This document shows, piece after piece, positions 44,090-54,878 of a stretch of 64,000 bases of DNA. Position 1 is the first letter of the stretch, and each line of letters starts with the position of its first letter. Source of the stretch: Echinarachnius parma. Lineage: Eukaryota > Echinodermata > Echinoidea > Clypeasteroida > Echinarachniidae. The stretch is taken from NCBI GenBank assembly GCA_037951105.1, contig JBAMJV010000886.1, forward strand, positions 77,501 through 141,500. Direction: 5' to 3'. Below the pieces are notes generated by a model. That model did no database searches. It saw nothing but the letters and a program-made list of their open reading frames with translations, and was not told the origin of the DNA. A program made the position numbers and the translations under genes.

Positions 44090-44525
44090 ATGAGACCTTT
44101 GACATATGACCATTTACCCTATTTCTAAAAAAAACATACAAATGTTTAATTTGTCTGTCTGCACAGTGCATATCACCAAAGTGATTTGGACATTCATGTA
44201 ACGTAATTTCTATGGCAGTAAATGTTCGTGTTTGAATTGGTAATTATCCAAGTGACCTTTGACCAGTGCCCCAAACATTTTCAGATAATCTACAGTACTA
44301 TTTATAACATTAACTCAAACATTTATTGAGAGAACCTAAACAAACTACAAGATTTTAGACCACTGACCTTTGACCCCCATGTCCACATGCTCTAATCAGG
44401 TCATCTACTTTACTAGACGCATACATTAATTATCAAGTTATCCTTAAAGGATAATTAAAATATCTTGAACATAATATATTGTTCGCATATTAATTAGCTG
44501 CATGACATTTGACCTTTGACCTAAT
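44090..44525 (-). repeat. AGGTCA-site array, second locus (reverse)
   Basis: TGACCTTTGACC cores at 44253-44264, 44364-44375 and 44510-44521, plus GACCTTTGACATATGACC at 44093. Spacing is about 160, 111 and 146 bp. The 44510 copy extends to 44522 and is, on the minus strand, a perfect AGGTCA-A-AGGTCA. Similar layout to 22950-23715 in the opposite direction. Confidence 0.65.
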
Positions 44526-45345
44526 GGCCAAAAATGTATCAGATAATCCGTACCTCTTTACATGACTTGTACACATTTTGAAAAAAATTGCATTCAAAGA
44601 TTCTTGACATATTGCAACTAAAAAAAGAACACTCATGTACAGAATATTGCACATATGTATACAGACAGACGTTTAACCCATTCACATGTATGAATCGGGT
44701 AACTTTGTGATGGAAACATTATCAACTGACCATATTTATGTAATCTAATCATGAGCAATGCCCGGGCATACCTGACAAAAAAAAGCATCTTAAATTATTT
44801 GATTATGTCTACTGTATTATATCAATGAAGATCAAAGAGGTAGCGTCACGGTGTTACCCGAAAAGTAATGCCGTGACCAAATTTATTCTGCTTAGATTTG
44901 TTAGTGGTAAACGATATTGCTTCTGTTGAGCATCCATAATATAGCCCTATTGGGCTAATGAAAAGGAAATAATTATTTCATGCCCATTCATATTTGTCCA
45001 TAAATATAGGATTTCTCGGTCAATTTCGTAAGTAAGCCAAACGAATTAATTTTATGTTCATTCAATTTCGCCGATTCTGTCACCGCAGCTGTGATTTATC
45101 GTTCAAATTCGTTTTTTAGCATTTGAATTCATAAAACTGTCGTTCAAAAACATGTTGTTTTCATTCGAATTAAAACGTGTTTCTTTTTCGTAAAATTTGT
45201 ATTCAATTTAAAGCGAGACGAATCGCGATTACGTAATAACGCCTTCCGTGAATTCAAATTCGTTCCTTTGCATACAATTTCACAAGTTTTGCAGACAAAA
45301 TAAACACGTTAATCATGTTAATCTCACCCAGTATAATCATATAAC
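44526..45345. other. No gene seen; GAATT/TTCAAATTCG-rich patch
   Basis: At 45035-45270 AACGAATTAA, TTCAAATTCG, TTTGAATTC, CATTCGAATTAAAACG and GAATTCAAATTCG recur every 20-40 bp, mostly around TTCGAA- or GAATTC-like dyads. Otherwise featureless. Confidence 0.5.
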
Positions 45346-45349
45346 ACCG

Positions 45350-45514
45350 CTAGCTTAGTTCCATGATAATTCCATTTCAAATTATACGGTTTAGTGAGCA
45401 ACAAACATTTTACTTGTCCTCACTAAATCAACACTATTTAGCAACTGAACGATCATGTGTTAAGACTATACCTAGCCACATCATCGATATAAAATTAGCA
45501 TGGAACTAAGCTAG
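45350..45514. repeat. Small foldback, 16-bp arms
   Basis: CTAGCTTAGTTCCATG (45350-45365) faces CATGGAACTAAGCTAG (45499-45514), perfectly complementary. A second inner pair GTTTAGTGAG/CTCACTAAATC lies near 45390-45430. Size 165 bp, MITE-like. Confidence 0.65.
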
Positions 45515-45783
45515 TGTCTTTTCATGAATATGCCCTGGTGGGCCTATAAGTGCATGTAATGCAAAGTGTGTGTTTAGAGTTGTATATTTTGGAGTGGCGT
45601 ACCATCCTGGGACATCACGGGGGAGGGGGGGGGGGGGGGGGTGGGGAGGTCAATACTCTATGCATTGCTGTATTTTCATGTTGTTTTTTAAATAATTTAT
45701 TCGGTGGTCATGATCTCGTTTAGGCCATTTATATTTGTGTAAATTATATGTAGTCTTTATTTAACATGTTAGGGAAAACTATG

Positions 45784-45911
45784 AGTATCAGGATGTAAGC
45801 TCAATCACAATCATAATCACAATCTGAATCACAATCACAATCTGAATCGCAATCACACTATTCCCAAAAAAATCTGAATTGCAATCATAATCACGATCAC
45901 AATTACGATCA
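45784..45911. repeat. (AATCAC)n-type hexamer repeat, left block
   Basis: Degenerate AATCACAATCTG units. The matching right block is 47260-47347. The intervening element split one array and duplicated AATTACGATCA. Confidence 0.85.
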
Positions 45912-47259
45912 GGGGCGTAGACAACGGGGGGGGGGGGATGAGGGGGATGTATCCCCCCCCCCCCACCTCACAAGGTGGGGGGGGGGGGATGACATGTACA
46001 ATCATCCCCCCCAGGTTTTAGGGAAGGATATATTTGTTTTGTGTGTGTATCTGTATACGAGCGGGAAAGAAAACATTAGTTGTATGAGCTAAGACTTGTT
46101 AATTCTAAGGTTAAAAAAGTAATTTATACATCCACTTTCAATTTCTGCTGCGCGCTTCGCGCGCGAACAGATTATCTCAGTTTGTTGTGTAACTTGCGTA
46201 TGGTCTGGGGTGATTTTTTTTCTGTATACCGGGCCATATAGTTCCAGTGTAGGCTGGCAGAGCTCTGGCAGCTATTGTGACGTGCACCCTCCCAAACCCT
46301 CCCTATTTGGCTCTGCCCCCAGCCCTCGGTAGCTTCGCCCCTCGGGACTCATTCTTGGCTAAGTTGTTGGATCATACATAATATGGCATATAGTGATGTT
46401 GAAACTGTGTATGACGCAAAATATAAATACAATAATGTGTTTGTGTTGGGGTGCATATTCATTAGTGTGTCAATAATTTGTTTTCTTCGTGGAAATATAT
46501 TACAAATTTATGGTCGATCAAATCATAACAACCTTTCCCAGATACAGTCAATGTTAAGCCCGAATTTCCTATCTAACCAAGCACCAGATTGCACAATTTC
46601 AAGTCCAAAAATACAAAAGCTCCTTACCGTGGGAGGGGGACACCCCCCTCCCACACCCTCCCGCCCCTCCCCCGCTCAGTCACTTCGCTCCCTGTGTTGG
46701 GGTGCATATTCATTAGTGTGTCAATTATTTGCTTTCTTCGTGAAAATATATATTTCTGGTCGATCAAATCATAACACGCTATCCCAGATACAGTCAATGT
46801 AAGCCCGAATTTCCTATCTAACCAAGCACCAGATTGCACAATTTCAAGTCCAAAAATGCAAAAGCTCCCTACAGTGGGAGGGGGGACACCCCCCTCCCAC
46901 ACCCTCCCACCCGCTCAGCCACTTCGCTCCCTCGGGATTGGTCGCTTCGCTTCTTCGTTTCAGTTGGCACCACTGTGAGTGTGGTTGGGCATAAGCCCCT
47001 ACACAAACAAAATCGTGAGCCCCCATAGGTTTTGCCTCCCCCCAAATCCAAAACTGCTTCCGGCCCGCCTGGTCACAACCATTTTAACATCTAACCCCCC
47101 CCCCCCCCCCCCTCCCACTGAGAGGACTTTCAAGCAATTGTCTTGGTCTCGAAATATTTCGGCAGGTGGTCTCGGCCGCGAACAAATTGGTCTTGGTCCG
47201 GTAAACGGCAAATCACCCCCCCCCCCCCCCCCCAGGTGTAAGAACCTGTCTACGCCACT
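45912..47259. mobile_element. Poly-G element (GTGGCGTA family), copy 4, with an element P core
   Basis: The left end GGGGCGTAGAC and right end GTCTACGCCACT are inverted, and AATTACGATCA stands on both sides (45901-45911, 47260-47270): an 11-bp target duplication. G runs near both ends and the TTGGTCTCGAAATATTTCGG/GGTCTCGGCC motifs are family marks. Between about 46085 and 47065 lies element P material (CTGCGCGCTTCGCGCGCG at 46149, CCCTCGGGACTC, GTGAGCCCCCATAGG, CTTCCGGCC), so this is a nested composite. Confidence 0.8.
46443..46945 (+). repeat. Two ~250-bp tandem units inside element P core
   Basis: GTGTTGGGGTGCATATTC at 46443 and 46694. Each continues GTCAATAATTTG, TGGTCGATCAAATCATAAC, AGATACAGTCAATG, CCTATCTAACCAAGCACC, CACAATTTCAAGTCC and GTGGGAGGGGGACACCCCCC. 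The last part is homologous to the 185-bp units at 25.3-26.5 kb. Confidence 0.85.
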
Positions 47260-47347
47260 AATTACGATCATGATCACAGTCACAATTACCATCTCAGTCA
47301 CAATCTCAATCACTATCACGATCACGATCACAATCACACAACACAAT
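47260..47347. repeat. (AATCAC)n-type hexamer repeat, right block
   Basis: GATCACAGTCACAATTACC, CAATCTCAATCACTATC, CGATCACGATCACAATC: continuation of the array at 45784-45911. Confidence 0.85.
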
Positions 47348-47670
47348 CATTAATGAGTTTGATACGGCCGGGGAAGTACATCACCCACTGTAGGGAGCTT
47401 TTGTACTTTTGGGCTTGTATTTGTAAGATTTGGTGCATACATAAGACATACATTTCAGAACAAAGTATGGAATCAAACATACATTTATTGTATTCACTTT
47501 TGAAAATGGTGGGAGAGGGGCATTACCCTCCATTTTCAAATGTGGGGGGCGGGGGGCATGATCCCCCTGTCTCCCGCCTGTTGAAGCCCATGTCCCTTAT
47601 TTGGTATGCAAGGAGTTTTTTTTAAACAATTCATCGGATATTGAAAAATAATGACAATAATTATATGCTA
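47348..47670. other. No gene seen
   Basis: Includes CACTGTAGGGAGCTTTTG (47388-47405), the reverse of an element P block, and two short G runs near 47546-47556. Confidence 0.45.
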
Positions 47671-47672
47671 TA

Positions 47673-47924
47673 CAGGGTGGCCCAGAAATAACGGAACGGG
47701 GTACTTGCCATACTAAAGATTCATGATGCCCGCCATACTGCATCGAGTAACGATCAACCGTGCGCCATTGTGAGTGTGCGTTCAACTGTGTCTGAGCTGT
47801 GTATAGAGATTGAAGAAGGAGTACTAACGATGGCGCACGCATTGAACGTTACTAGTTGCTATGGCGGGCATCATGTGTCTTCATTATAGCAAGCACCCCG
47901 TTCCGTTATTTCTGGGCCACCCTG
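47673..47924. mobile_element. Mariner-type MITE, intact foldback copy
   Basis: Inverted ends CAGGGTGGCCCAGAAATAAC and GTTATTTCTGGGCCACCCTG, each flanked by TA (47671-47672, 47925-47926), the target duplication of the Tc1/mariner superfamily. The arms extend inward for ~95 bp (CATGATGCCCGCCATA facing TATGGCGGGCATCATG, GTGCGCCATTG facing GATGGCGCAC). Length 252 bp. Sharp ends suggest it is younger than the copy at 1653-1866. Confidence 0.9.
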
Positions 47925-48050
47925 TATAACTCATTTGTTTAATTTAGATGAGAAACATGTGCATATACCATGTATACCATATGTTTGTAATGATAGGCGA
48001 ATTTGAATAAAAACTTTGTTATTTTGAACGACCCAATGTGAAATTGAATA

Positions 48051-48146
48051 TAATTAGTTTGTAATGTAATGATGCAGGTTTTGGTTACTAAAATTCAGTT
48101 TCACTAAAACTGTACTCTCCTTACCAGAACTCAACTATCCCTTTAA
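48051..48146 (-). mobile_element. MITE family A terminal fragment
   Basis: TTAGTTTGTAATG, GCAGGTTTTGGTTACTAAAATTC (first 20 bases shown as GCAGGTTTTGGTTACTAAAA) and AACTCAACTATCCCTTTAA. Confidence 0.65.
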
Positions 48147-49039
48147 ATGTTATACATATGCAGAATTTGTATTGTTATTTTGTTAAGGTTTAACATAAAT
48201 TAATACATTACCAACATTAATTTGTGTGCTTTCGAGCGTTTTTTTTATTCCAAAGTTGTTAACATGTCTTAATATTGTTTGCAATTATTACAAAAATGAT
48301 AAAGGAGAAGGAAGCGCCGGAATGTCCTAGTGTTGTTACTGATAAGTACTTCATTCCTGTCACCTCTAGTCGATTCTTTCCTCTTAGGTATTACGTATAA
48401 TGGAGATAATCAATGTTTTTGAAACTACTATCAACTGCTTTGACTGAGCACTGGTTAGAGGGCTGCCATCTTTTCCAACGGTTCCTTGCGAAACATCAAG
48501 TGAGCGCATCTGAGCGTGTACTAACGAAAGCGGCTTACGTCACTACTGACACATCAGCATATTCGACAACATCGATCGTATTCAATACTATCCGAGTTTT
48601 TATACTCAATCGTCAGTAGGATCTGAAAACGGGCAATTTAGATACTGATTTTCAATTTTCTACTGAGTAAATATTGTTATTTTCTTTGGAAATGTCACAT
48701 ATAATTCGCAAAAATATGACAATGATAATTGATATACGATTTAAGTCTCAAATATTACTTTGGGGATAATAAAATGTCCTGTCAAAATTATGAAGGAAGC
48801 TAATTTAGTATTTTCGAAACCCTCTCTCACAACATGCCACTTTACCTTTAAAATGTATAATTTCCGTGCTGGATATATAATTTTCAGTTAATTCACTGAT
48901 TAGTACCTTGGTGTGAGCAGTCTGCACATATTATATGTCATACAAATAATGTTTTCTTAGATACATTTAGAGCAAACTATCATTTCGAGGTACATATTAT
49001 TTGCAAACAGCTCGCCCCCTTTGTTCCCAGGCTATAATA
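48147..49039. other. No gene seen
   Basis: AT-rich; open frame at 48413-48619 has no recognised domain. Confidence 0.45.
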
Positions 49040-49567
49040 TTAAAGGTGTAGTACAGTTTTTGGTAAGGCTGAGCTTTAGTAACCAAAACCTGCATACTAA
49101 CATTACAAACTGATAGTTATAACTACAGCATGCTCAAAAGGTATAGAAATTTACAAACGACTAAGTAAGAAGCCTACTATTTTCCAAGAGCCATTAAAAC
49201 ACAAGAGGGCGCCCTCTAAAAAACATTGCTTTCAACCATTTTTCATACAAAATATGCATGTGTTTTGTTTTTCAAATAATTATTCAATAGAGAAATCATC
49301 AACATCTATTTAAAAACCTTTATTGAATTGTATTTCTTAAAGTGTAAGCATTTTTATTGTTTAAATCATCGAATATATATGGACCCAAGATTTGTTTTCC
49401 GATATATTTATTGATATTTCAGCCGTTTCTGAAACGATTTTGATCAAACAAAATTTATTCTGTCATTACAATTGAATGCTCTTTCTAATTTGACACTCAA
49501 TTTGTCATTAGCTCACGTAAACAATTTGTGCAGTGCCCTCTATACCAAAACTGAACTTCCCCTTCAA
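49040..49567 (+). mobile_element. MITE family A, complete reference copy (528 bp)
   Basis: Starts TTAAAGGTGTAGTACAGTTT and ends CCAAAACTGAACTTCCCC with TTCAA in place of TTTAA. Interior landmarks: TTAGTAACCAAAACCTGC, CATGCTCAAAAGGTATAG, AGAGGGCGCCCTCTAAA, GAGAAATCATCAAC, TTCAGCCGTTTCTGAAACG, GCAGTGCCCTCTATACC. The ~23-bp ends are inverted copies of each other. Shares TTAAAGG with MITEs B-E. Confidence 0.85.
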
Positions 49568-49842
49568 GGTTTAAGGTACAGTATTTTACACTAACCACTG
49601 TGTACAAAATACTAATGTGAAATAAAAGATCTTGCCACATGTTGTGTTATAATTAACAGCCTGAAAGCCTACAGAGTACATACGCCATGTGATATTATAC
49701 ATATTTCAAACCTTCAATAAACTAGACAATGTATTGACATTCACTGACATTTCTAAAATTGTAATGTTCATATTGTATAACATTCTGAACATATTACACA
49801 AGTAAAGAAGGAATAACTCTATGTAACTTACACATGTATTTG
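49568..49842. other. 3' flank of the galactosyltransferase; no feature resolved
   Basis: AT-rich; on the minus strand AATAAA-like hexamers are not clear, so the transcript end cannot be placed. Confidence 0.4.
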
Positions 49843-51130
49843 TTATGGAAGGTATTCAGCATTTTCGACACACTTTTTGTCGCAGTTGTCTTTATTTGGA
49901 TGATCGTATTCGGGCCATTTATTGTCTAATATGGCTTGCCATACGTACTTTACTGTTTCTGGTGATACATCCCAAGTTAGATACCCTTTCTGCAAAGCTA
50001 ATAAAGAGTTCTCATTCCGAATGTATCTGCCTCTGTCATGTTTATACTTGTAGTGTGCGGACAAAAAGAATGAGCTCCGCTCGCGCATCTTAACGCCAAT
50101 GACACTCAAAAGCATACCCACGAAGACGTCATCGAAAGGGAAGTGGAGGGTTTCTTGCGATGCACGGTAGAGTTTTCCCGCCATGTCGATCGAAATGACA
50201 TATCCCGCGCCTTGTGGGAATGTATGGTAGACTTGTGATGGGTAGATATCTTTTGGAACGCAGTACACACTCCCTGGGTTTTGGAAGGGAACAAAATGTG
50301 TACATGGGGAACTCGCTAGGTAGGAGCTGTGGAACGCGGTAGGTGCGGCAGCGAGGTCTCGGACAAGATTATGGACGTGGAGCACGCAGTCATCGTCCAT
50401 CTTCATCACGAAGTCGACTACGTCGCCGCAGAAGGTGGCCGCCCACTTGAAGGCCATGATGGTCTTGAGCGTCATGTTGTGATAATCATCGATAAAATCC
50501 TCTTGCACGATGTCGCCATGTTTATCAGTCTCCGCCCGGACCTTTGTCATCACGACGGGATCCCCGCTGGCTCCTAGAAGAAACATAATCCTGACAGGTA
50601 ATTGGTGTTCGATGCTCCATCTTATCCACGTCTCGCGCAGAGCGTCGCGGCGATCGACGTTGGCTAATCCAGACGATATCAATATAAGAATTGTCATATT
50701 TCCCCCGGCTTCGGTAGTTTTTAGTAAAATTTCATGCACGGGTTGGATTGATCAGATATCTATAATCGTGTTTGCGATAACCTGTTCTCCATCCGGATTG
50801 TTTCATCCAGTTGCATTTCGCATAGACATCATTGATTAAGGCGTCATGTACTCCTGTCCTAGGATCGTGTGAACGTATTGAGACACCAGCGTGGGTGCTT
50901 TCTGTAACTTCATGGACACGGGTTCGGTTATCATAATAGCCTTTCGAATCATTTACACCAGTGTTAGTCAACTCTAATACTTGCGAGGTAGTATGTTCGT
51001 TGATGTCGGTATTTGTTACCACAGATTTGTTTTGGAACGTTGTGTTCTGATGTGGCTCTTGCTCTCTACCGTACGAAGCGCCACTATAGCCATCACCACT
51101 TAATAATTTCACGACGTCATGTCTACTTTC
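49843..51130 (-). CDS. Beta-1,3-galactosyltransferase-like (GT31), frame broken near 50735
   Basis: The catalytic frame (50697 to stop 49843) carries the GT31 order: ILILISSGLANVDRRDALRE-TW, FLLG, DIVQEDFIDDYHNMTLKT, the metal/UDP-sugar motif FVMKMDDDCV (Asp triplet near residue 115 counting from 50739), GAGYVISID and FDDVFVG. Such enzymes are Golgi type II membrane proteins adding galactose or GlcNAc in beta-1,3 linkage. Upstream, 51130-50735 reads in another frame as a Ser/Thr/Asn-rich stem ending YRKHDYRYLINPTRA, a motif that in the family directly precedes the catalytic domain. The two frames meet at 50738-50735, one base too many or two too few. A CAG at 51130 could be a splice acceptor. 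The transmembrane exon is not found. Either a recent pseudogene, a sequencing error, or a shorter product starting at Met 50697. Confidence 0.8.
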
Positions 51131-51180
51131 TGCGACAAAATACAACATTAGACAAAATACAACATTAAATAATTACCGTT

Positions 51181-51310
51181 GGTGAAGGTGATGGGACATT
51201 CTATCACTTCCAAGGCGATCTGGATGTAGCTATCTTTCCGAAGCGAAGCTGAGGAAAGATAGCGTATACATTCAGATCGCCGAGGAAGTGATAGTTTGCC
51301 ATCGCCTGAA
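51181..51310. repeat. Foldback with ~58-bp arms, upstream of the galactosyltransferase
   Basis: Left arm 51181-51239 (CTATCACTTCCAAGGCGATC, TAGCTATCTTTCC) faces right arm 51252-51310 (GGAAAGATAGCG, GATCGCCGAGGAAGTGATAG); spacer 12 bp. It lies where an intron or promoter of the minus-strand gene would be. Confidence 0.8.
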
Positions 51311-51813
51311 ACCAAAAGGTGATTATTTGCTTTATATTCCACATCGAACGGTAGATCTAGTCTATAAGCAGGCCTAGTCTAACGCAAGTCTTAATTACAG
51401 CTGTTACTACTAGTACTAGGACTAGGTTTGATCTACTTACCAACATCAATGTTATTCCAATTTCCATGTATGTTGTTTCCAGCATTCGCAATAATCTTGG
51501 AACACTTTACTTTCACTCTCAAGCAAAAAAAGTTCCATTTAAGCTCCGTTAGAACTCAAATCTTACGTCGAACAACAGAACAAGAAATAAACAATAACAA
51601 CGCAGCAAACCTAACCGTGTACTGTTATACTAATATGTACGATACGTATGCATACACAGTGCATGCATAGCGTATGAGCTTGAACAGTTTGCTACGTACG
51701 TGTATGCACAATTAAATTTGTAATTCGCGCGCATAGAGAACCCCGCCACATCATTTGGGTACGGAATTTGACTAGCCACACACGAGCTCCATAGTCAAGT
51801 CAATGCGACCGCA
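51311..51813. other. No gene seen
   Basis: Presumed upstream or intronic sequence of the galactosyltransferase; no transmembrane-coding exon recognised on the minus strand. Confidence 0.4.
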
Positions 51814-51875
51814 GTGAAAGTGCGTTGCACTCACTAGATAGTACTTTTTATCTAGTGAGTGCAACACACTTTCAC
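51814..51875. ncRNA. 62-bp near-perfect hairpin, precursor-like
   Basis: Arms of 27 bp: GTGAAAGTGCGTTGCACTC continuing ACTAGATA on the left, TATCTAGTGAGTGCAACACA continuing CTTTCAC on the right, 26 of 27 paired, loop GTACTTTT (51841-51848). Size and pairing resemble a microRNA precursor, but a tiny foldback or insertion relic is equally possible. Confidence 0.3.
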
Positions 51876-52383
51876 CAAAGATATCTACAGAGTGTAACGA
51901 AGTTTTCTTCTCCCATCAATGATGGGCGAAACTATGCTTCATCACGTGATTAACTTTTGACCAATCGTAGAGCAAGATTCTTAGTATGTGGAATATAACA
52001 TGAAATAGCGAGAAGAATGACTGGAAAGGTGATCAGTCTGACTGGTCTTATCCACGCAGCCATCACTCCACGTTATTATTTTCAAAGATAATGTATAGAA
52101 CAAACGTACTTCATACCAGCTTTATCAGTGAAGCCCACAACCAACTGGTAAGCATCGGCGGGGACGTGGGAGGAGTCAACGTATTGTACCACATTACACA
52201 TTCAGGTCAATGTACGTACAAATGCACAGTACTCTTTGTCATGCTTGTGGGTTGACAGTCATAATAATTGAATCATACCAGCAAGTTCAGATTGTTTGAT
52301 ACCGCAATCATTATAATACACTGCATGGGATACTAAGTAATATGGTGTGCACTATAGTTGAGTTGAGTTGAGTTTTGATATAG
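51876..52383. other. No gene seen
   Basis: No coding region; GAGTT pentamer repeats (GTTGAGTTGAGTTGAG) at 52357-52374 precede the next MITE. Confidence 0.4.
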
Positions 52384-52911
52384 AGAGTACAGTTTTGGTC
52401 AAACTAAATTTTAGTAACCATAACCTTCATCTTTACATTACAAAATAATAGTTATAATTCCACCATACTCGAAAGATATACAACAATTAAAAACGAATAC
52501 GTACTAGAACATAATATCCTTCACAAAGAGCCGTTAAAACTCATCACAATAGGGCACCTTTTAAAACTCATTGGTTTCAACAATTTATAAGAGAATTGTG
52601 TATGTGATGCTTTGTCGAAATGATAATGAAAAAGAGAGATCATCAACAACTATTTAAAATCATCTTTTACAAATGTTCTTTATCAACGGATGGTTCAAAC
52701 TTTTTGAATTATTATGGGCCTCACAATACAAATTGTCATGGATATTTATTCATGGATATTTCAGCGGTCTCTGAACAGATTTTGATGAAACGAAGGGTAT
52801 TATGTCTTTACACTTGTATGCTCTTCCAAATTCGATACGCAGTATTAATTTCCTCATCAACAAATGTTTTCGTGCAGAGCCCTCTATACCAAAACTGAAC
52901 TATCCATTTAA
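52384..52911 (+). mobile_element. MITE family A, full-length copy
   Basis: Aligns with 49040-49567 along its whole length: AGTACAGTTTTGGTCAAAC, TTTTAGTAACCATAACC, GATCATCAACAACTATTT, GGATATTTCAGCGGTCTC, CCAAAACTGAACTATCC, ATTTAA. The start is decayed. Confidence 0.8.
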
Positions 52912-53942
52912 TATTAGCGCACGTCATATGCAATTTAGTCATTCCAATAATCTAACAGCAAGTACAAATAAGCCCTCGTGATATAGCTGAATGTTTAGGG
53001 CTGCTGAATTACGTGGAATAACTGATGACGGCCATTTTTGAATTTACGAAGAATTATACAATGTAGTCACTGTAGTTAACACACTTTGATCTTTTAAATG
53101 TCACCAACTGAATTCCAGATGAGAAACCATTTACGCGCGGAGCGCACGGCAAAACCGAGATTTGCAGTCTTTTTCAAAGTAAAACAAAAAACCCAAAAGA
53201 TGATTATTACTGATAATTATGTTGATCTCTCAATTTCCTTATCAGTCACAGGGTGGTTTTCAAAGGGGTCCTTACAATAAAACATACACAACACAATATC
53301 TACCTTGACAAATACAAACGGGGTGAAAGGCAATACAGGAAAGCCCACGAACAAACAAACACAAAAGGTCGTATCATATTTAGCAATACATTTTTACAGG
53401 GAGCTTGATTTATGCAATTAATCTATTCAAACCCTTTTTAAAGACAAAAAATCAATTCTAAGAGGATATGTAATTTACTACAGAATTCCATAATTTGGCA
53501 CCCTGATACATTCACCGGATCGTGTTTGATAATGCGATTCAAGCCTAACAAATAGTTCGTTCAAGCACATTCATTCTTTAGCAAATTGATACATAATGTT
53601 AGCTTTTTGTTTTGTTGTACGTGTATGAAGCTTATTAAAATGTAATGATGCTTAAAGTTGGTCCGTAGAAAATCATTACTAAACTTGCATACTAAACAAT
53701 AACAATAAAAGTTCTCATGGATCTATTTTAGGTTGTACAAGTGTTGTCCAACACTACACAACAATACTTTAAATGTGCTTGTAATACAGACTAATACAGC
53801 AACAAAGCTATATTTTCATCATTATGGTATAATTATATTAAGCAAATATAATTTTGTTAACAATTAAACTATCGGCCGAGCCCAACAATTCCTTAATTTC
53901 GTAGTCCACCTGTTGAAAGTACGTTATGTTACTCTTAATACT
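52912..53942. other. No gene seen
   Basis: AT-rich with stops in all frames. Confidence 0.45.
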
Positions 53943-54261
53943 TTAAAGGGACTTAGTAACATTGTCCAAATCCTCAAAATCTAATTGCAATTCTAGCGGT
54001 TCCCTAATACCATGAATACCTTGTTGTACAGTATTTGTATTAACAAGAAAACACATGGGACAGGTTTCTGTTTTTCAAATTTCCCTTCGTTAAAAATATA
54101 TTTACGATTGAAGTGTTCAGATGTAAAATTATCCACTGGACAGCGGAAACCATGTACAAAGTGAGTGCAATGAGTTGGACATACCAGATAACAACAATAT
54201 ACATTGTATCAACCACTCATCACTTTGTGCACATGTCAACAACATTACAAGATCCCTTTAA
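53943..54261 (-). mobile_element. MITE family B, complete copy (319 bp)
   Basis: Ends TTAAAGGGACTTAGTAAC and its partner at the right, TTACAAGATCCCTTTAA. Interior: GACAGGTTTCTGTTTTTC, GAAGTGTTCAGATG, GTACAAAGTGAGTGCAATG, CCACTCATCACTTTGTG. Its right TTAA is shared with the next element. Confidence 0.85.
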
Positions 54262-54878
54262 AGGGACAGTCCCTCGTTTACAAAACGTCTGAACAGTTTC
54301 CAGTTGAAGGATGGGGATGAATGAAACACAAACAAAACAAATCAGTTCGAGCAGCCCTATAATTTGGATTCTACGACTGAAAAACGAATGCGTCCCTCCA
54401 GCAGACTATATATCGGTCAATGAAAGAGTTTAACTGATTTAGCATAATATTACAACTATATTGTACTAATTCTTGTAAAGGTATTGTTAAGCCAACATTT
54501 GTAAAGGTATGTCACGGAAAAAAATCTCTAAAATGAAGAATATGTAATTACATGTAGTCAGTTTAAGCGAGGTTTGGTTATTTTGCCTAGTGTGCGGTCA
54601 TGCTATTATTATTTGTGCGCGGGTCACGGAGGGGTCACGCATAGCGTTGTGGTACTTCTTGGAATCCGTGTACGAACTTCCTCACTGGGTGAATATACAT
54701 ATAATGCACAATTAAAATTGGACGACGGTTTATTAGTTTTACGTCTATAACTCCACGAAAAAAATATTTCAACCCTAACTTGTTCAGGCATGCTATTAAA
54801 TGACATTTTCTTTCAGATAAGACAAAAAACCTCGCAACTTTCAAAATTTGGCTTGGAAAAGAGGGAATGTCCCTTTAA
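54258..54878. mobile_element. MITE E, 621 bp, TTAAAGGGACAGTCCCTC ends
   Basis: Left TTAAAGGGACAGTCCCTC, right GAGGGAATGTCCCTTTAA. The interior has no foldback arms that I can see and no protein domain; the minus-strand open frames at 54624-54844 overlap each other and look accidental. Its left TTAA is the right end of MITE B, consistent with insertion at that TTAA. Confidence 0.75.

Noticed and set aside
48413-48619. 68-codon plus-strand frame
   Set aside because: No domain, no repeat relation, length expected by chance.
54624-54844. Two minus-strand frames inside MITE E
   Set aside because: Short, overlapping in different frames, no domain.
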